A stretch of DNA of 64,000 bases from JBFWWP01 sp050246115. Its GTDB lineage: Bacteria; Planctomycetota; UBA8108; UBA1146; JAJFFE01. This document shows, in pieces, positions 16,330 to 25,562 of the stretch. The stretch is from NCBI GenBank assembly GCA_050246115.1, contig JBFWWP010000025.1, forward strand, positions 1 through 64,000, given 5' to 3'. Position numbers and translations under genes: made by a program. Every line of letters begins with the position of its first letter. Positions within the stretch are counted from its first letter, which is position 1. The notes beneath the pieces are model-generated. The model worked only from the letters and a program-made list of their open reading frames with translations, searched no databases and was not told where the DNA came from.

Positions 16330-18066
16330 TCACTCCGCCGCAGGCGTGGGCTCGCGGCGCGCGCGAATCGCAACGACGGTGACATCGTCCTTGAATGGTT
16401 GGCCGTGGGTGAAGCTCCTGACCTCGTCGAGGAGTCGTACGACCAGATCGCTCGCCGGCAGGCCAGCGTTAGCTCGGAAGAGTTCCTTCATCCGTTCCTT
16501 GCCCAACATCACTCCGTCTGGCGAGTTCACCTCCCATACCCCGTCGGTGGTGAGCAGCAAGACGTCGCCCGGCTCGAGCGCAGCGACTTCGCCAGTTCCG
16601 AACAGGTTTCCCGGGAAGATGCCCACGGGCATGCCGGTCGACGGGAGTTCCTCGACCACCCGGGTCGCCGCGCGATACACTAGCGGCGAGTCGTGCCCGG
16701 CGTTCACGAACCGCAGCGTTCCGAGACGGTTGTCGAGCGTCGCGATGAACAGCGTCATGAAGCGGTCCATCTCCATGTCCTGCTCGAGTTGGTCGTTGAC
16801 CCGACCGATGACGTGGGCGAGATCGTTGGTCTCGGCCAAGGTAGCACGAAGGCTCGCGCGTGCCGCGGCCATGAGTAGCGCAGCACCGATACCGTGGCCC
16901 GAGACATCGCCGACGACGATCGACAACGCTCCGTCGCGCGTGATGAAATCGAAGTAGTCTCCACCGGTCTCGTCACAAGACTCATTGCTCCAGCCAATGT
17001 CGAGCCACGGCAACGCCGGCGCACGCGAAGGATACAGGTTGAGCTGAATGTCCCGGGCGATCGACAAGCTCTGGCGGTAGCGCTCCTTCTCGAGTGAGTC
17101 CGCATGCAACAGGGCATTGGCGAGACTCGTGGCCGCCAAGCCACTGATGGTCATGAGCAGGTCTCGGTCGAGTTCGGAAAAGTGCGACTCCTCGTGCGCT
17201 GGGTTCACGAGGTTGATCACCCCGAGGTGGCGGTTGCGAGAAACCAGCGGAATGCAGAGGTAGCAGCCCACTTGCACCTCGAGCCCTTCGACTCGGTATT
17301 CGGAGCTGGCGCTGAAGTCGAGAATGAGAGCGGGCTCCCCGGTCTCGGCAACGCGCTCGAAGACGATTCGCCCTTGCTGATCCTTGAAGCGCCGAGCCAT
17401 CTCGAGCGGCAGTCCCCACTCGATTCCGCTACGGAACTTGCCGTCATCGACCAAGATGATCGAACCCACCTGGGCGTTGACCACGTACAGGCAGATCTCC
17501 ATCAGCTTGGCGAGTAGCACGTCGAGATCGAGGGTGCCGATCAGCTCCCCCACCTCGTTGATCGTCCCCAGCTTGGCTTGGTAGACGTCCAACTCCTCCG
17601 CTACCGCCTGGCTCGCGAGGAGCCGCGAGAGCGCCGTCGCCGCATTCTGGCGCAAGAGGTCGACCGTCTCCTCATCGGCCTCGCGCGGTACGGCGTGCAG
17701 CGCGACCCAGGCCGGTTTGCGGCCCGCCAACGGCAGCGCCCACGCACCATAGGTCGGAAGGCTCATGCCCTCGACGAGGAAATCGACCGGGGCCGCAGCG
17801 CTGCACGTGTTGAGTAGTCGCAGCGACGCTGCGGGAACCCGCGGAGGCGTCAGTCGTCCGCTCCAAGCGGGGTAGCGCGAACAGTGCAGCAGATTGCCAC
17901 CCTCACCGTCGCCAACGATCAGCGAGAAGTCGGCTTCGCCGAGCACTGACTCGAGCAACTCTCCCAGGGCACCCACGAACTCCGCATGACCACCCGCTCC
18001 ATAGAGCGTTGGCAGGCGCGACAGCAGTCTCAGGGCGGCGCTTGGCGTGGCGAGGGGGGCCGACAT
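16330..18066 (-). CDS. GAF-domain SpoIIE-type protein phosphatase
   Basis: This is a 578-residue cytoplasmic protein. A poorly conserved N-terminal sensor-like region (1-150) is followed by a GAF domain (about 170-325) with EICLYVVNAQVGSIILVDD. A PP2C-type SpoIIE phosphatase domain (about 350-570) carries the metal-binding motifs GGDYFDF, VVGDVSGHGIGAALLMA, FVNAGHDSP and TTDGVWEV. Such proteins dephosphorylate anti-sigma antagonists in partner-switching cascades. The start lies only three bases past the stop of the upstream gene (18070), so the two form an operon. No kinase or antagonist gene is adjacent. Confidence 0.92.
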   Translation of the reverse strand: MSAPLATPSAALRLLSRLPTLYGAGGHAEFVGALGELLESVLGEADFSLIVGDGEGGNLLHCSRYPAWSGRLTPPRVPAASLRLLNTCSAAAPVDFLVEGMSLPTYGAWALPLAGRKPAWVALHAVPREADEETVDLLRQNAATALSRLLASQAVAEELDVYQAKLGTINEVGELIGTLDLDVLLAKLMEICLYVVNAQVGSIILVDDGKFRSGIEWGLPLEMARRFKDQQGRIVFERVAETGEPALILDFSASSEYRVEGLEVQVGCYLCIPLVSRNRHLGVINLVNPAHEESHFSELDRDLLMTISGLAATSLANALLHADSLEKERYRQSLSIARDIQLNLYPSRAPALPWLDIGWSNESCDETGGDYFDFITRDGALSIVVGDVSGHGIGAALLMAAARASLRATLAETNDLAHVIGRVNDQLEQDMEMDRFMTLFIATLDNRLGTLRFVNAGHDSPLVYRAATRVVEELPSTGMPVGIFPGNLFGTGEVAALEPGDVLLLTTDGVWEVNSPDGVMLGKERMKELFRANAGLPASDLVVRLLDEVRSFTHGQPFKDDVTVVAIRARREPTPAAE

Positions 18067-18069
18067 TGC

Positions 18070-20043
18070 CTACTGATCCTTCTCGATTCCAGACCGCTCC
18101 GAGGCTGGCAGATTCTCGTCGAGTTGAAAGACCGCGGCGCTGTCCTCGTCGCGGAACTCCAGCTTCCAGCGCCTTCCGTCCGATTCGATCCGGTAGAGCA
18201 AACCTGCGTCCACCCCACTCGCGAGCCCCTGGTCGATGAGCGCGGCGTCGCGAAGCTCCCACAGGTTGCGGGCGAACCGCCCATGTCGTCCGCGAAACTC
18301 GGACTGCGCGGTCGCGACCCGCGCCTCGATCACGTGCAACCGACGCAAGCGTTCGGCTTCTTGGCCCTGCCGAACCGCCACGACAGCACCCAATCCCAGG
18401 AAGGGGAAGATGCCGCAGGAGCTCTCGAAGCAGAACTCTACTCCGTCACTACCGGGAGCGACGGCGAACACCATGTTGCCGAGGAGTTTCTGCCCACCCT
18501 TCTCGATCTGCGCCCAAGGCAGGCTCCCGAGCGCGGGGAGATCGAAGAGCTGCCCGACGCTTGCCTGTAGCCCACGCTGAGCTTCCGCGACCTTGGCCAC
18601 TTGGTTCTGATCGATCCGGAACGCGGTCGCATCCGCGTATCCGAGCCAAGTCGCGCGTCCCCCGTAACGCTTCCCGAGGTTCGCTGCAGCCGGGTGGTTG
18701 CCGGTCGTCGAAGCGATACTGCGCCACTTGTCGAACGCTTTCGCGCTCGAGGCCACGACCCACTCTTGACTACCCGCGGCGATGGTCGGCGCGAACGAGG
18801 GATCGAGGCCGGGAACCGTCAAGCACTTGAAGCCGTCGGGGCCGGTCTTCCACTGGAGAGTCATGCCCACGCCGGCGGAGAGTTTCTGTAGACACGCCAT
18901 GAACCGGGCCGCATCACGCATCGGAATCCGGACGACACTCCCGAGGCCGACGGGCGACGCCGAGTCGTCGAATCCGTAGCTGCTCCAGCCAGATCCAATC
19001 GAGCCGAGCAGATCTTGCTCGAGGCTGAATCCGAGCTGTTGCTCGATCATGTTCGCCTGCGCCCCGACCTCGGGCGGTAGGTTGAGTCGCAGGTCTTGCC
19101 ACAGCGCCCGCAAGTCGATCCCGAACATCATGAAACTCAGAGAGGCGTCCGGCACCGCGCGGATGCTCTTCTCGGTCAGTCGCTCGCCGTCGAACAGCTT
19201 CAGCAGGCCCTTGTGTGGCGCTGGGGTATGCACGTAGAGCGAGTCCATGAACCGCTCTCCATCACCCTTGAAGGCGTATGTGAACCCCTTCAGATTGCCG
19301 ACGCCGAGCGCCTGCGCCAGCGCAGGGTCCGGTAGTGAGGTCAGCGCGTGTCTGAGGTCCACGGTCATGAACACGTCGGGATCCAGGCTCGCGCAGTAGT
19401 TCCAGCCGCTCTGGAAGGGCCCAATCGTCGCCGTGCCACGCGCGCCCGCGGCGACCTGAACGAGCATCTCCGGGTCGGTGCTCAGCCCCCAGAAGCCGGC
19501 CACTGTGCCCTGGTACCACCCACCGCCGCCACCCTCGATCGCGAATTGCTCCAGGGCCAAGCTTCCGTGCTCGGAGGCGCCCATGGATGCGGCTCCCAAG
19601 CCAGCCTTCAGCCAAGCCGTGAGGGCGGGGCCCGCTTGCGGATCGGTCAAGAGGACGAAAGAGGGCTCGACATCGGTTTGCGGATTTCCATACACGCCGA
19701 TGACCATGGGGCCATCGAAGCCAGTGAGGATGGGTTTGCCCCCGCGTACGCACTGCTGTTCGACCCAGTGGCGGGCTGGGTTATCGGCCTCCAGTCGCGA
19801 CAGCACTTGACCCGCCCAGTCGGCGAGAGTCTTGTTCGGAGACTTCATGTAGAACACGCCGAGGGGTGACCCAGGCAAGCAACCGATTTCGCGCGGCATC
19901 GACACCGAACGGGCCGGGGCCGTGGAACGAAGGGCGCTCGCGGGCTTGGTGCAAGACCAAGATGACAACGTCGCGCCGATCGCCAAGAATCCGAGGACCA
20001 TGCACCAGATTGGTCGCAGCTTTGTCTTTCGAACGAGCGCCAT
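18070..20043 (-). CDS. DUF3352-like exported protein
   Basis: This is a 657-residue protein with an N-terminal hydrophobic segment (about 10-30) ending near Cys31 in WSC, which looks like an export signal but not a canonical lipobox. The long middle part resembles DUF3352-type planctomycete proteins that compute or bind through repeated alpha/beta units; no catalytic motif is visible. The last 90 residues, ATAQSEFRGRHGRFARNLWE onward, resemble the pseudopilin-like C-terminal module found after a helix in many planctomycete proteins. The ATG at 20043 has GGGAGAA upstream. It is cotranscribed with the GAF-SpoIIE phosphatase, three bases downstream. The role is unknown. Confidence 0.7.
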   Translation of the reverse strand: MALVRKTKLRPIWCMVLGFLAIGATLSSWSCTKPASALRSTAPARSVSMPREIGCLPGSPLGVFYMKSPNKTLADWAGQVLSRLEADNPARHWVEQQCVRGGKPILTGFDGPMVIGVYGNPQTDVEPSFVLLTDPQAGPALTAWLKAGLGAASMGASEHGSLALEQFAIEGGGGGWYQGTVAGFWGLSTDPEMLVQVAAGARGTATIGPFQSGWNYCASLDPDVFMTVDLRHALTSLPDPALAQALGVGNLKGFTYAFKGDGERFMDSLYVHTPAPHKGLLKLFDGERLTEKSIRAVPDASLSFMMFGIDLRALWQDLRLNLPPEVGAQANMIEQQLGFSLEQDLLGSIGSGWSSYGFDDSASPVGLGSVVRIPMRDAARFMACLQKLSAGVGMTLQWKTGPDGFKCLTVPGLDPSFAPTIAAGSQEWVVASSAKAFDKWRSIASTTGNHPAAANLGKRYGGRATWLGYADATAFRIDQNQVAKVAEAQRGLQASVGQLFDLPALGSLPWAQIEKGGQKLLGNMVFAVAPGSDGVEFCFESSCGIFPFLGLGAVVAVRQGQEAERLRRLHVIEARVATAQSEFRGRHGRFARNLWELRDAALIDQGLASGVDAGLLYRIESDGRRWKLEFRDEDSAAVFQLDENLPASERSGIEKDQ

Positions 20044-20572
20044 CAGCGATTTCTCCCGTGGAAGCGGTTGAAGGGTGTCCCGACCCGGGCACGCGGTCGA
20101 GTTGCCAGCAAGAACGAGGGTACGTCGCGCCCGTGTCTCGGGTGTCCGTCCCGATCCTGACGATCGTGTCTTCCCCACTCAAGATAGCATCCGGTGGCGT
20201 TCTGCCCACTCGGGCGTGACTCGAGTACGAGCTCAGCATACGTTCCGACTTGCGGCTGGAGTGCCTCGAGCTGCGACTCGGTCGGCACTTTACCGAGGTT
20301 CCGCTTCGCTGAGCCGCAGCCTGATTTGCACAAAGTTTCTTCCGTCCGCGTGCCGAAGACACCTGGGATACCGACGGGTTCGCCTCGCTCGCCGTCCGGA
20401 TGATCCCCAGCGGCTCGTTCTTCGAGCCCGGTGACGGAGTCAAGACGCCCCGCGACGCGGCCGGGTGTGTCGGCGACTCGTGCTGGCCGGCGAAGTGGTC
20501 AGCGACGGAGCGATGACCGCGTGCATCATCGAGGTTCCAGGTCGGGGATACGGAACCTCCGAAGGGCTGAGC
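20044..20572. other. Divergent intergenic region
   Basis: This 529-bp gap separates two divergently transcribed signalling genes and should contain both promoters. It is less GC-rich than the flanking genes. I see no RNA gene, repeat or convincing small gene; short open frames have no ribosome site or similarity. Confidence 0.5.
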
Positions 20573-21835
20573 ATGAGCGATCTGCAAAGGGCCGAGACAG
20601 CCGCAGGCGCGGTTCAAGGACGCGTTCACCGAGTCGGCGCCGGGGAGATCCGCGAGACTCGCCAAGGCGAGGTCGTGGTCTTCTCGACCCACGGACGTTG
20701 CAGCACCGAGTTGCTGGAGGCGCTGGAGCACTTGGTCGAACGCTGTGTGCGCGACGCCGGCCTAGACTTCCGAGCGCTGCAGGATCCGGGGCCCGAGATG
20801 CTCCCAGTCCTGCGTCGACTCAACCAGCGCTTCGCAGCCAAGAAGCGGGTGCTCCTGCTCTACTCGCCGCCCTCCCGGTTGCTCGACCTGCTCCGACTGC
20901 GCAACGCCCTCGGGGACTTCAACGTGTATCAGCCGGACAGCGGAATCAAAAGGCGGGCCGAAAACCCCGCCTCGGGCCCAGCGACGCCCCCGCAGACACC
21001 GGCCACTGCTCCTGAGACCATCGTCTCCTTTACTCACGACTTGGATCGCACGCGCGAACTGGAGAGCAGCCTCGACATCGCGGGCCGCAGAGCGGGACGC
21101 ATGCTCCACAAGTGGCAACCGGAGTTCCCGCCGTACGACGTCAGCGCCACCTACCTGCCCAACGACAAGGTCGGAGGCGACTTCTTTCAGCTCCTACCCC
21201 TGGCAGAGACCCGACTCGGAATCGCCATCGGCGACGTCGCGGGCCACGGGCTCGAGGCTGCGCTGCTCATGGGGATGGTACGCAAGGTGCTCGAGATCCG
21301 CGCCTCGGATGACCCGTCTCTCGCACCCGAGGAAGTCCTCAACCAAGTCAACGTGGACCTATATCCGGATCTCGATCGATTCACCTTCATCACGGCTCTC
21401 TACGGAGTCCTGGATCGCGACACGGGAACCTTCCGCTACGGCCGCGCTGGCCACAACTACCCGCTCCTCGTGTCCCGCCGCCTGCGCAAAGCGCGCGAGC
21501 TACCCGGTGCGGGGATCGCGTTCGGCATCGACAGCGGCTCCATGTTCAAGCAAGCGCTCTCCCCGCAGACTGTCACCATGGAGCCCGGTGACCTGCTCGT
21601 GTTCTACACCGACGGTGTGATCGAGGCGGCCCATCCCCGCCGCGGTCAGCTCGGCCTGGAGCGACTCATGATGTTCCTCGACGGCATCGACCTGGATCTC
21701 CCTGCGGCGGACATCAAGGAACTCATCCTTGCCGAACTTCGCTCGTTCATCGACGGGGCGCCCCTCAGCGACGATCTCACCCTGATCTGCGTCAAACGAC
21801 CTCTGAGCGCCGCGTCCGCTTTCGACGCTCCTTAG
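20573..21835 (+). CDS. SpoIIE-type phosphatase with STAS-like N-terminal domain
   Basis: This is a 420-residue protein. Residues 1-115 have the alternating pattern of a STAS-like or anti-sigma-antagonist fold (GEVVVFSTHGRC, then KKRVLLLYSPP). A linker (115-170) precedes a SpoIIE/PP2C phosphatase domain (about 185-410) with metal motifs VGGDFFQL, AIGDVAGHGLEAALLM, YGRAGHNYP and YTDGVIEA. It probably removes phosphate from an antagonist protein in a partner-switching pathway. The ATG at 20573 has AAGGG eight bases before it. The stop TAG is formed by the first bases of a full palindromic element (21834). The adjacent divergent operon also encodes a SpoIIE phosphatase. Confidence 0.9.
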   Translation: MSDLQRAETAAGAVQGRVHRVGAGEIRETRQGEVVVFSTHGRCSTELLEALEHLVERCVRDAGLDFRALQDPGPEMLPVLRRLNQRFAAKKRVLLLYSPPSRLLDLLRLRNALGDFNVYQPDSGIKRRAENPASGPATPPQTPATAPETIVSFTHDLDRTRELESSLDIAGRRAGRMLHKWQPEFPPYDVSATYLPNDKVGGDFFQLLPLAETRLGIAIGDVAGHGLEAALLMGMVRKVLEIRASDDPSLAPEEVLNQVNVDLYPDLDRFTFITALYGVLDRDTGTFRYGRAGHNYPLLVSRRLRKARELPGAGIAFGIDSGSMFKQALSPQTVTMEPGDLLVFYTDGVIEAAHPRRGQLGLERLMMFLDGIDLDLPAADIKELILAELRSFIDGAPLSDDLTLICVKRPLSAASAFDAP

Positions 21836-22013
21836 GAGTCGCCCAAGAACAACTTCACCCTCTCGCTCGTCGCTTCGGACCATCTTCGACCGATCCGAAA
21901 ACCTCGAAATCCTCACCGGAACCAAGCTACGCCGCCGGTTCCGAGCTTTCCGGATCGGCCGAATCTGACCCATATCGACGGCAAGATGTCGAAGTTACTC
22001 TTGGGCGACTCCT
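21834..22013. repeat. Full 180-bp palindromic element
   Basis: The ends are inverted: AGGAGTCGCCCAAGA at the left reappears reverse-complemented at the right (TCTTGGGCGACTCCT), with the match extending to 23 bp with two mismatches. The interior also pairs (CCGGAACC with GGTTCCG; CGATCCG with CGGATCG), so the whole unit can fold into one long hairpin. It is the same length and orientation as the copy at 61708 and contains no gene. It looks like a MITE or large REP-type element that may serve as terminator for the gene before it. Confidence 0.92.
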
Positions 22014-22260
22014 TAGACCCAAATCGACCGCACTCACCGGCGCCCTCTCGCAGGAAGTTCCGCTTCCACGCCGAGCCCATAGCGCCGAGCTAGTACGCTC
22101 CGAAGCCTTCTCGACGTGCCAGCGCGCGGCTCTCGTTTGCCCGCTCCGCACTGGCAGGGGTATGCTTCCCAGTAGATCCATGTCGATCACGCGCACACGG
22201 ACGTCACCTCGTTGAAGTCGTGTCCGCGTGGCTTCGCGAGGACCAGCCGAACGGGATTCC

Positions 22261-25200
22261 GTGCTCAAGGGTCATACTAGCAACATTCCCCTTAGCAACA
22301 TCTTCCAGACGCTCAGCTTGAACCAGCAGGGCGGGTTGCTGTCCGTACAACATGGAAAGCAAGAGCGACGCATCGGCATCGTCGGATCTGGCATTACCTT
22401 GCTGACGGATCGTCCGTACGAGTCCAAACCCCTGCGCGACGCCCTCGCCCGACTTCGCATTCTCTCCGAGAGCGAATACAAGAACGTCTTCAGCACCAGC
22501 ACTCGTGAGGTCTGTCCGGGCGACTTCCTCCTCAGCCGCCATGTTCTGTCACACGACCAAGTTCGTGGCCCGCTGCGCGAACAGTTGCTCGAGCTCGTCT
22601 ACGAGTTGCTGTCTTGGAATGACGCGTCCTACCAGTTCGAGGTGCGCGAGCTCACTGACGATGCCTTGCTTTTCCGCGACCCGGAAGCCATGCGGTCGCT
22701 CGTGTTCCCGATCAATTCCGTACTGATGGACGTGGCCCGCCGCGACGACGAGTGGCAGCGAATCCGAGAGGTGCTGCCGCTGCCGACTCAGATCTACCGT
22801 ACCCACCGCCACCTCGAGACGCTCGGAGCGGTGCCGGAGACCGAGGTCCCCGCGGAGAGAGTGGCAACCCTGCTTGGTCTGCTCGAGACCGAATCGACGG
22901 TCGAGGAGCTGTTCGAGCAGTCCGGCCTCACGACCTTCGCCTTGCACAGTGCCCTGCGGGTGTTGGTGACTCAGGGGTTCGTCCAACCCCTGAGCCTCGA
23001 AGAGAAGAAGGGGCTCTCGGAGCGCATGCGGCAGCAGTTCCAGCTGCCCCGACTCATGCGGATCTACGAGAGCATCCTGGAGGAAGACCCGAATGAGTTC
23101 GAGGTGCGCAAGAAGTTGCTGCTCCTTCTCGAACGGCGCAAGGCGCCAATCGAAGAGCTACTCCCGCACCTCAAGCATTTGGCCAGGTCCGCGTGCGAGC
23201 TCAACGACGTCGTAGTGGCGCGGGGCTACCTCGAGCGCATTCTGGCGGTCGAGCCGAACGACCTGACCGCCATCGAAGAGTCGCTCCGCATCGAAACTCG
23301 CGAGACGAGCAGTCGCGACGTCAGCCGCCTCCTCCAAACCTATGCGGGGATCATACGCTCCAAGCGCGCCTACGAGCGCGGGGCCGAGTTCTTCGCGTCA
23401 CTCGGTACGACGGCTCACGAACCGGGGCGGGCGCTCGTCGAAGCCGCGCAGATGTATCTGTTGTCCGGCAACGCCGAACGGGCTGTGGCTAGCTTCGTGG
23501 CCGCGGCCGAGGCATTCCTTGCAGCCAAGCGTTTCGGGCCATTGGCCAAGGTCGTCGAGAAGCTCGATTCGCTGGACCCCAAGGCAGCCGCGCGCTGGCG
23601 CAAGCACATTCCCACCGGTGAGCAAGGTAGCCTGCGGCGCCGCCGGCGGCGCCTCCGCAAGGCCTTCCTGCTGACCGGACTGTTGGTTTCGGTTACCGGC
23701 GGCGCATACGCCGTGTACGAATGGGATGCGCGCGAGTCGTACGCCGAGGCGCTGCAAGCGGCAAGAACTTCTGCCATCCAAGGCGACTTGGATGGTGCCT
23801 ACCGCGTGCTTCTCGACTGTCAGAAGCAGCACCCGTTGAGCCTCGCGGTTCGCAAGGCGGAAGGCGACTTCGCGGCCCTGCCGCGGGCGCTCTCGGGCTC
23901 GGTCGTGAGCCCCTCGGAGAACCCTACATCCGCTACCCTTCCCGCGAACGGGGCAGCGGTGATCCCGGACTTCGACGCAGCGGGCTTCGCCACCACCGGA
24001 ACGCTTCTCTTGAGTCGCGGCGACTACGCGGCGGCCCTCGCTCACTACCGTTCGGTGCCGGACGAGCGTTTGACCCCTTCGTTGTCGCAGCAGGTCGAGG
24101 AACGCTGTCGATTCCTCGAAGGCTACTTGCAAGCCGCGCTCCGCCTCTACGAGGAGGGGCTCGCGGCGGAACGTGACGGTCGACTGGAGGCCGCCTCGCT
24201 CACTTACCAGCGGCTGTTGGCCGAGTATCCCAACAGTTCCGCCGCGGCCGAAGTGCGACTACCGCTGCTCGTCGATGTGTTGCCCGAGGATGCAAGCGTA
24301 CGCGTCGGTGGTCGGTCCATCGCGGGCCCGCCGTATCAGTTGCGAGTCTTGCCTCGGGAGCTGCCGACGTTGACGGTCGAGAGAACGGGCTACGTGAGCG
24401 ACAGCGTAGTGCTCGACCCGACCCGCGCTCCGAGGGTCAGGATCCAGCTGCAGCGAGACGTCGCGTGGACACTGGCCCTCCCGGCTCCGGCCGAGGCCCG
24501 CCCGCTCGTGATCGACACGAAGGTGTTCGTGGGTACGCGCTCCGGACAAGTCCTGGCCATCGACCCCGCGAAGGGGACGCAGTTGTGGAGCTATCGTCTC
24601 GAAGACATTGGCGACGTCCTCGGTGACATCCAAGCGTTCGGGCAGGACCTCGTCTTCGCCGGCACCGATCGCTCGCTGTATCGGGTGCGCATGGACGACG
24701 GCACCCTCGTCGCACGCATTCCGTTCCCTGCCGGCGCCGGGTTCTGCCGGAGACCCTCGACGCCGCCCGACGCGTTGGGTCGCGTGTTCATGGTCACCAA
24801 CGAGGGGCGGGTCTTGGCGGCCGACTTGCAGGCCAAGGCGTTCGCGTGGAACCGCGAACTCGGTGGGCGCGGCGAACTTGCCCCGACCCTCGGCAAGGAC
24901 CGGGTGTTCGTGGCTACTCGCGACGGGCGGGTCGAGGCTCTCGATCCCAACGATGGAAAGCCGCGGTGGCGCATCGTCGCTCCGGCCCCGGTCTCGGCTG
25001 GCCCCACTCTGGTTGGCGACGCAGTCTGGATCGCGGACGGCGACCGGAACGTCCGTGCCGTCGACCCAGAGACCGGCGACACGCGGTGGACGCGAGCGAT
25101 CCCGGGCGAGGTCTCCGGCTTCCTCTTGGGCACCGACCGTACCTTCTGCGTGACTCGCGACGGCCGTGCGCATGCCCTTCGCAATCCGGATGGTCAGGTC

Positions 25201-25443
25201 CTGTGGTCGAGCGATGACCTCGGAGCCGACCTGACCCTCGCGGGGGTCTACGGCAACGAATTGATCACTTCGCGTGGCGCCGAACTCGTCGCCATCAATC
25301 CGCGTTCCGGGAAGCCGCGCTGGGCCCACCGACTCGAGGGCCCCTTGGCCTGCGAGCCGGTGGCGCACGGCGACCGCCTGGTGTTGTCGGTTCTCAATGG
25401 CACGCTCCACCTGATTCGACTCGATCCACGGGAGAAGCAATGA
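22261..25443 (+). CDS. PATAN-TPR-PEGA-PQQ transmembrane sensor protein
   Basis: This is a 1060-residue protein. Residues 1-220 match the PATAN/DUF4388 domain, which starts with LKGHTSNIPLSNIFQTL. An alpha-helical TPR-like stretch (about 250-455) follows. A very basic RRRRRRLRK precedes one membrane helix near 470-490. The part beyond should be periplasmic: helical repeats, a PEGA-type domain (about 670-727), then a seven- or eight-bladed PQQ-type beta-propeller (about 745-1060) with repeated GxVLAIDP and GDTRWT blades. PATAN proteins are linked to MglA/roadblock signalling. GTG at 22261 fits the family start; an earlier GTG at 22228 is possible. It heads the GTPase gene group that follows. 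Confidence 0.85.
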   Translation: MLKGHTSNIPLSNIFQTLSLNQQGGLLSVQHGKQERRIGIVGSGITLLTDRPYESKPLRDALARLRILSESEYKNVFSTSTREVCPGDFLLSRHVLSHDQVRGPLREQLLELVYELLSWNDASYQFEVRELTDDALLFRDPEAMRSLVFPINSVLMDVARRDDEWQRIREVLPLPTQIYRTHRHLETLGAVPETEVPAERVATLLGLLETESTVEELFEQSGLTTFALHSALRVLVTQGFVQPLSLEEKKGLSERMRQQFQLPRLMRIYESILEEDPNEFEVRKKLLLLLERRKAPIEELLPHLKHLARSACELNDVVVARGYLERILAVEPNDLTAIEESLRIETRETSSRDVSRLLQTYAGIIRSKRAYERGAEFFASLGTTAHEPGRALVEAAQMYLLSGNAERAVASFVAAAEAFLAAKRFGPLAKVVEKLDSLDPKAAARWRKHIPTGEQGSLRRRRRRLRKAFLLTGLLVSVTGGAYAVYEWDARESYAEALQAARTSAIQGDLDGAYRVLLDCQKQHPLSLAVRKAEGDFAALPRALSGSVVSPSENPTSATLPANGAAVIPDFDAAGFATTGTLLLSRGDYAAALAHYRSVPDERLTPSLSQQVEERCRFLEGYLQAALRLYEEGLAAERDGRLEAASLTYQRLLAEYPNSSAAAEVRLPLLVDVLPEDASVRVGGRSIAGPPYQLRVLPRELPTLTVERTGYVSDSVVLDPTRAPRVRIQLQRDVAWTLALPAPAEARPLVIDTKVFVGTRSGQVLAIDPAKGTQLWSYRLEDIGDVLGDIQAFGQDLVFAGTDRSLYRVRMDDGTLVARIPFPAGAGFCRRPSTPPDALGRVFMVTNEGRVLAADLQAKAFAWNRELGGRGELAPTLGKDRVFVATRDGRVEALDPNDGKPRWRIVAPAPVSAGPTLVGDAVWIADGDRNVRAVDPETGDTRWTRAIPGEVSGFLLGTDRTFCVTRDGRAHALRNPDGQVLWSSDDLGADLTLAGVYGNELITSRGAELVAINPRSGKPRWAHRLEGPLACEPVAHGDRLVLSVLNGTLHLIRLDPREKQ

Positions 25444-25562
25444 CGCCTCGTCCCAGGCCCAGCGTGCGTATTTGCCCCCCACGAGGGGCCATCGTACTCT
25501 TCGAGGCAGGCTGTTCGCCCCTGCCGGACTTGCAGCTCTCGCCGACCAGATAGGACTCGATC

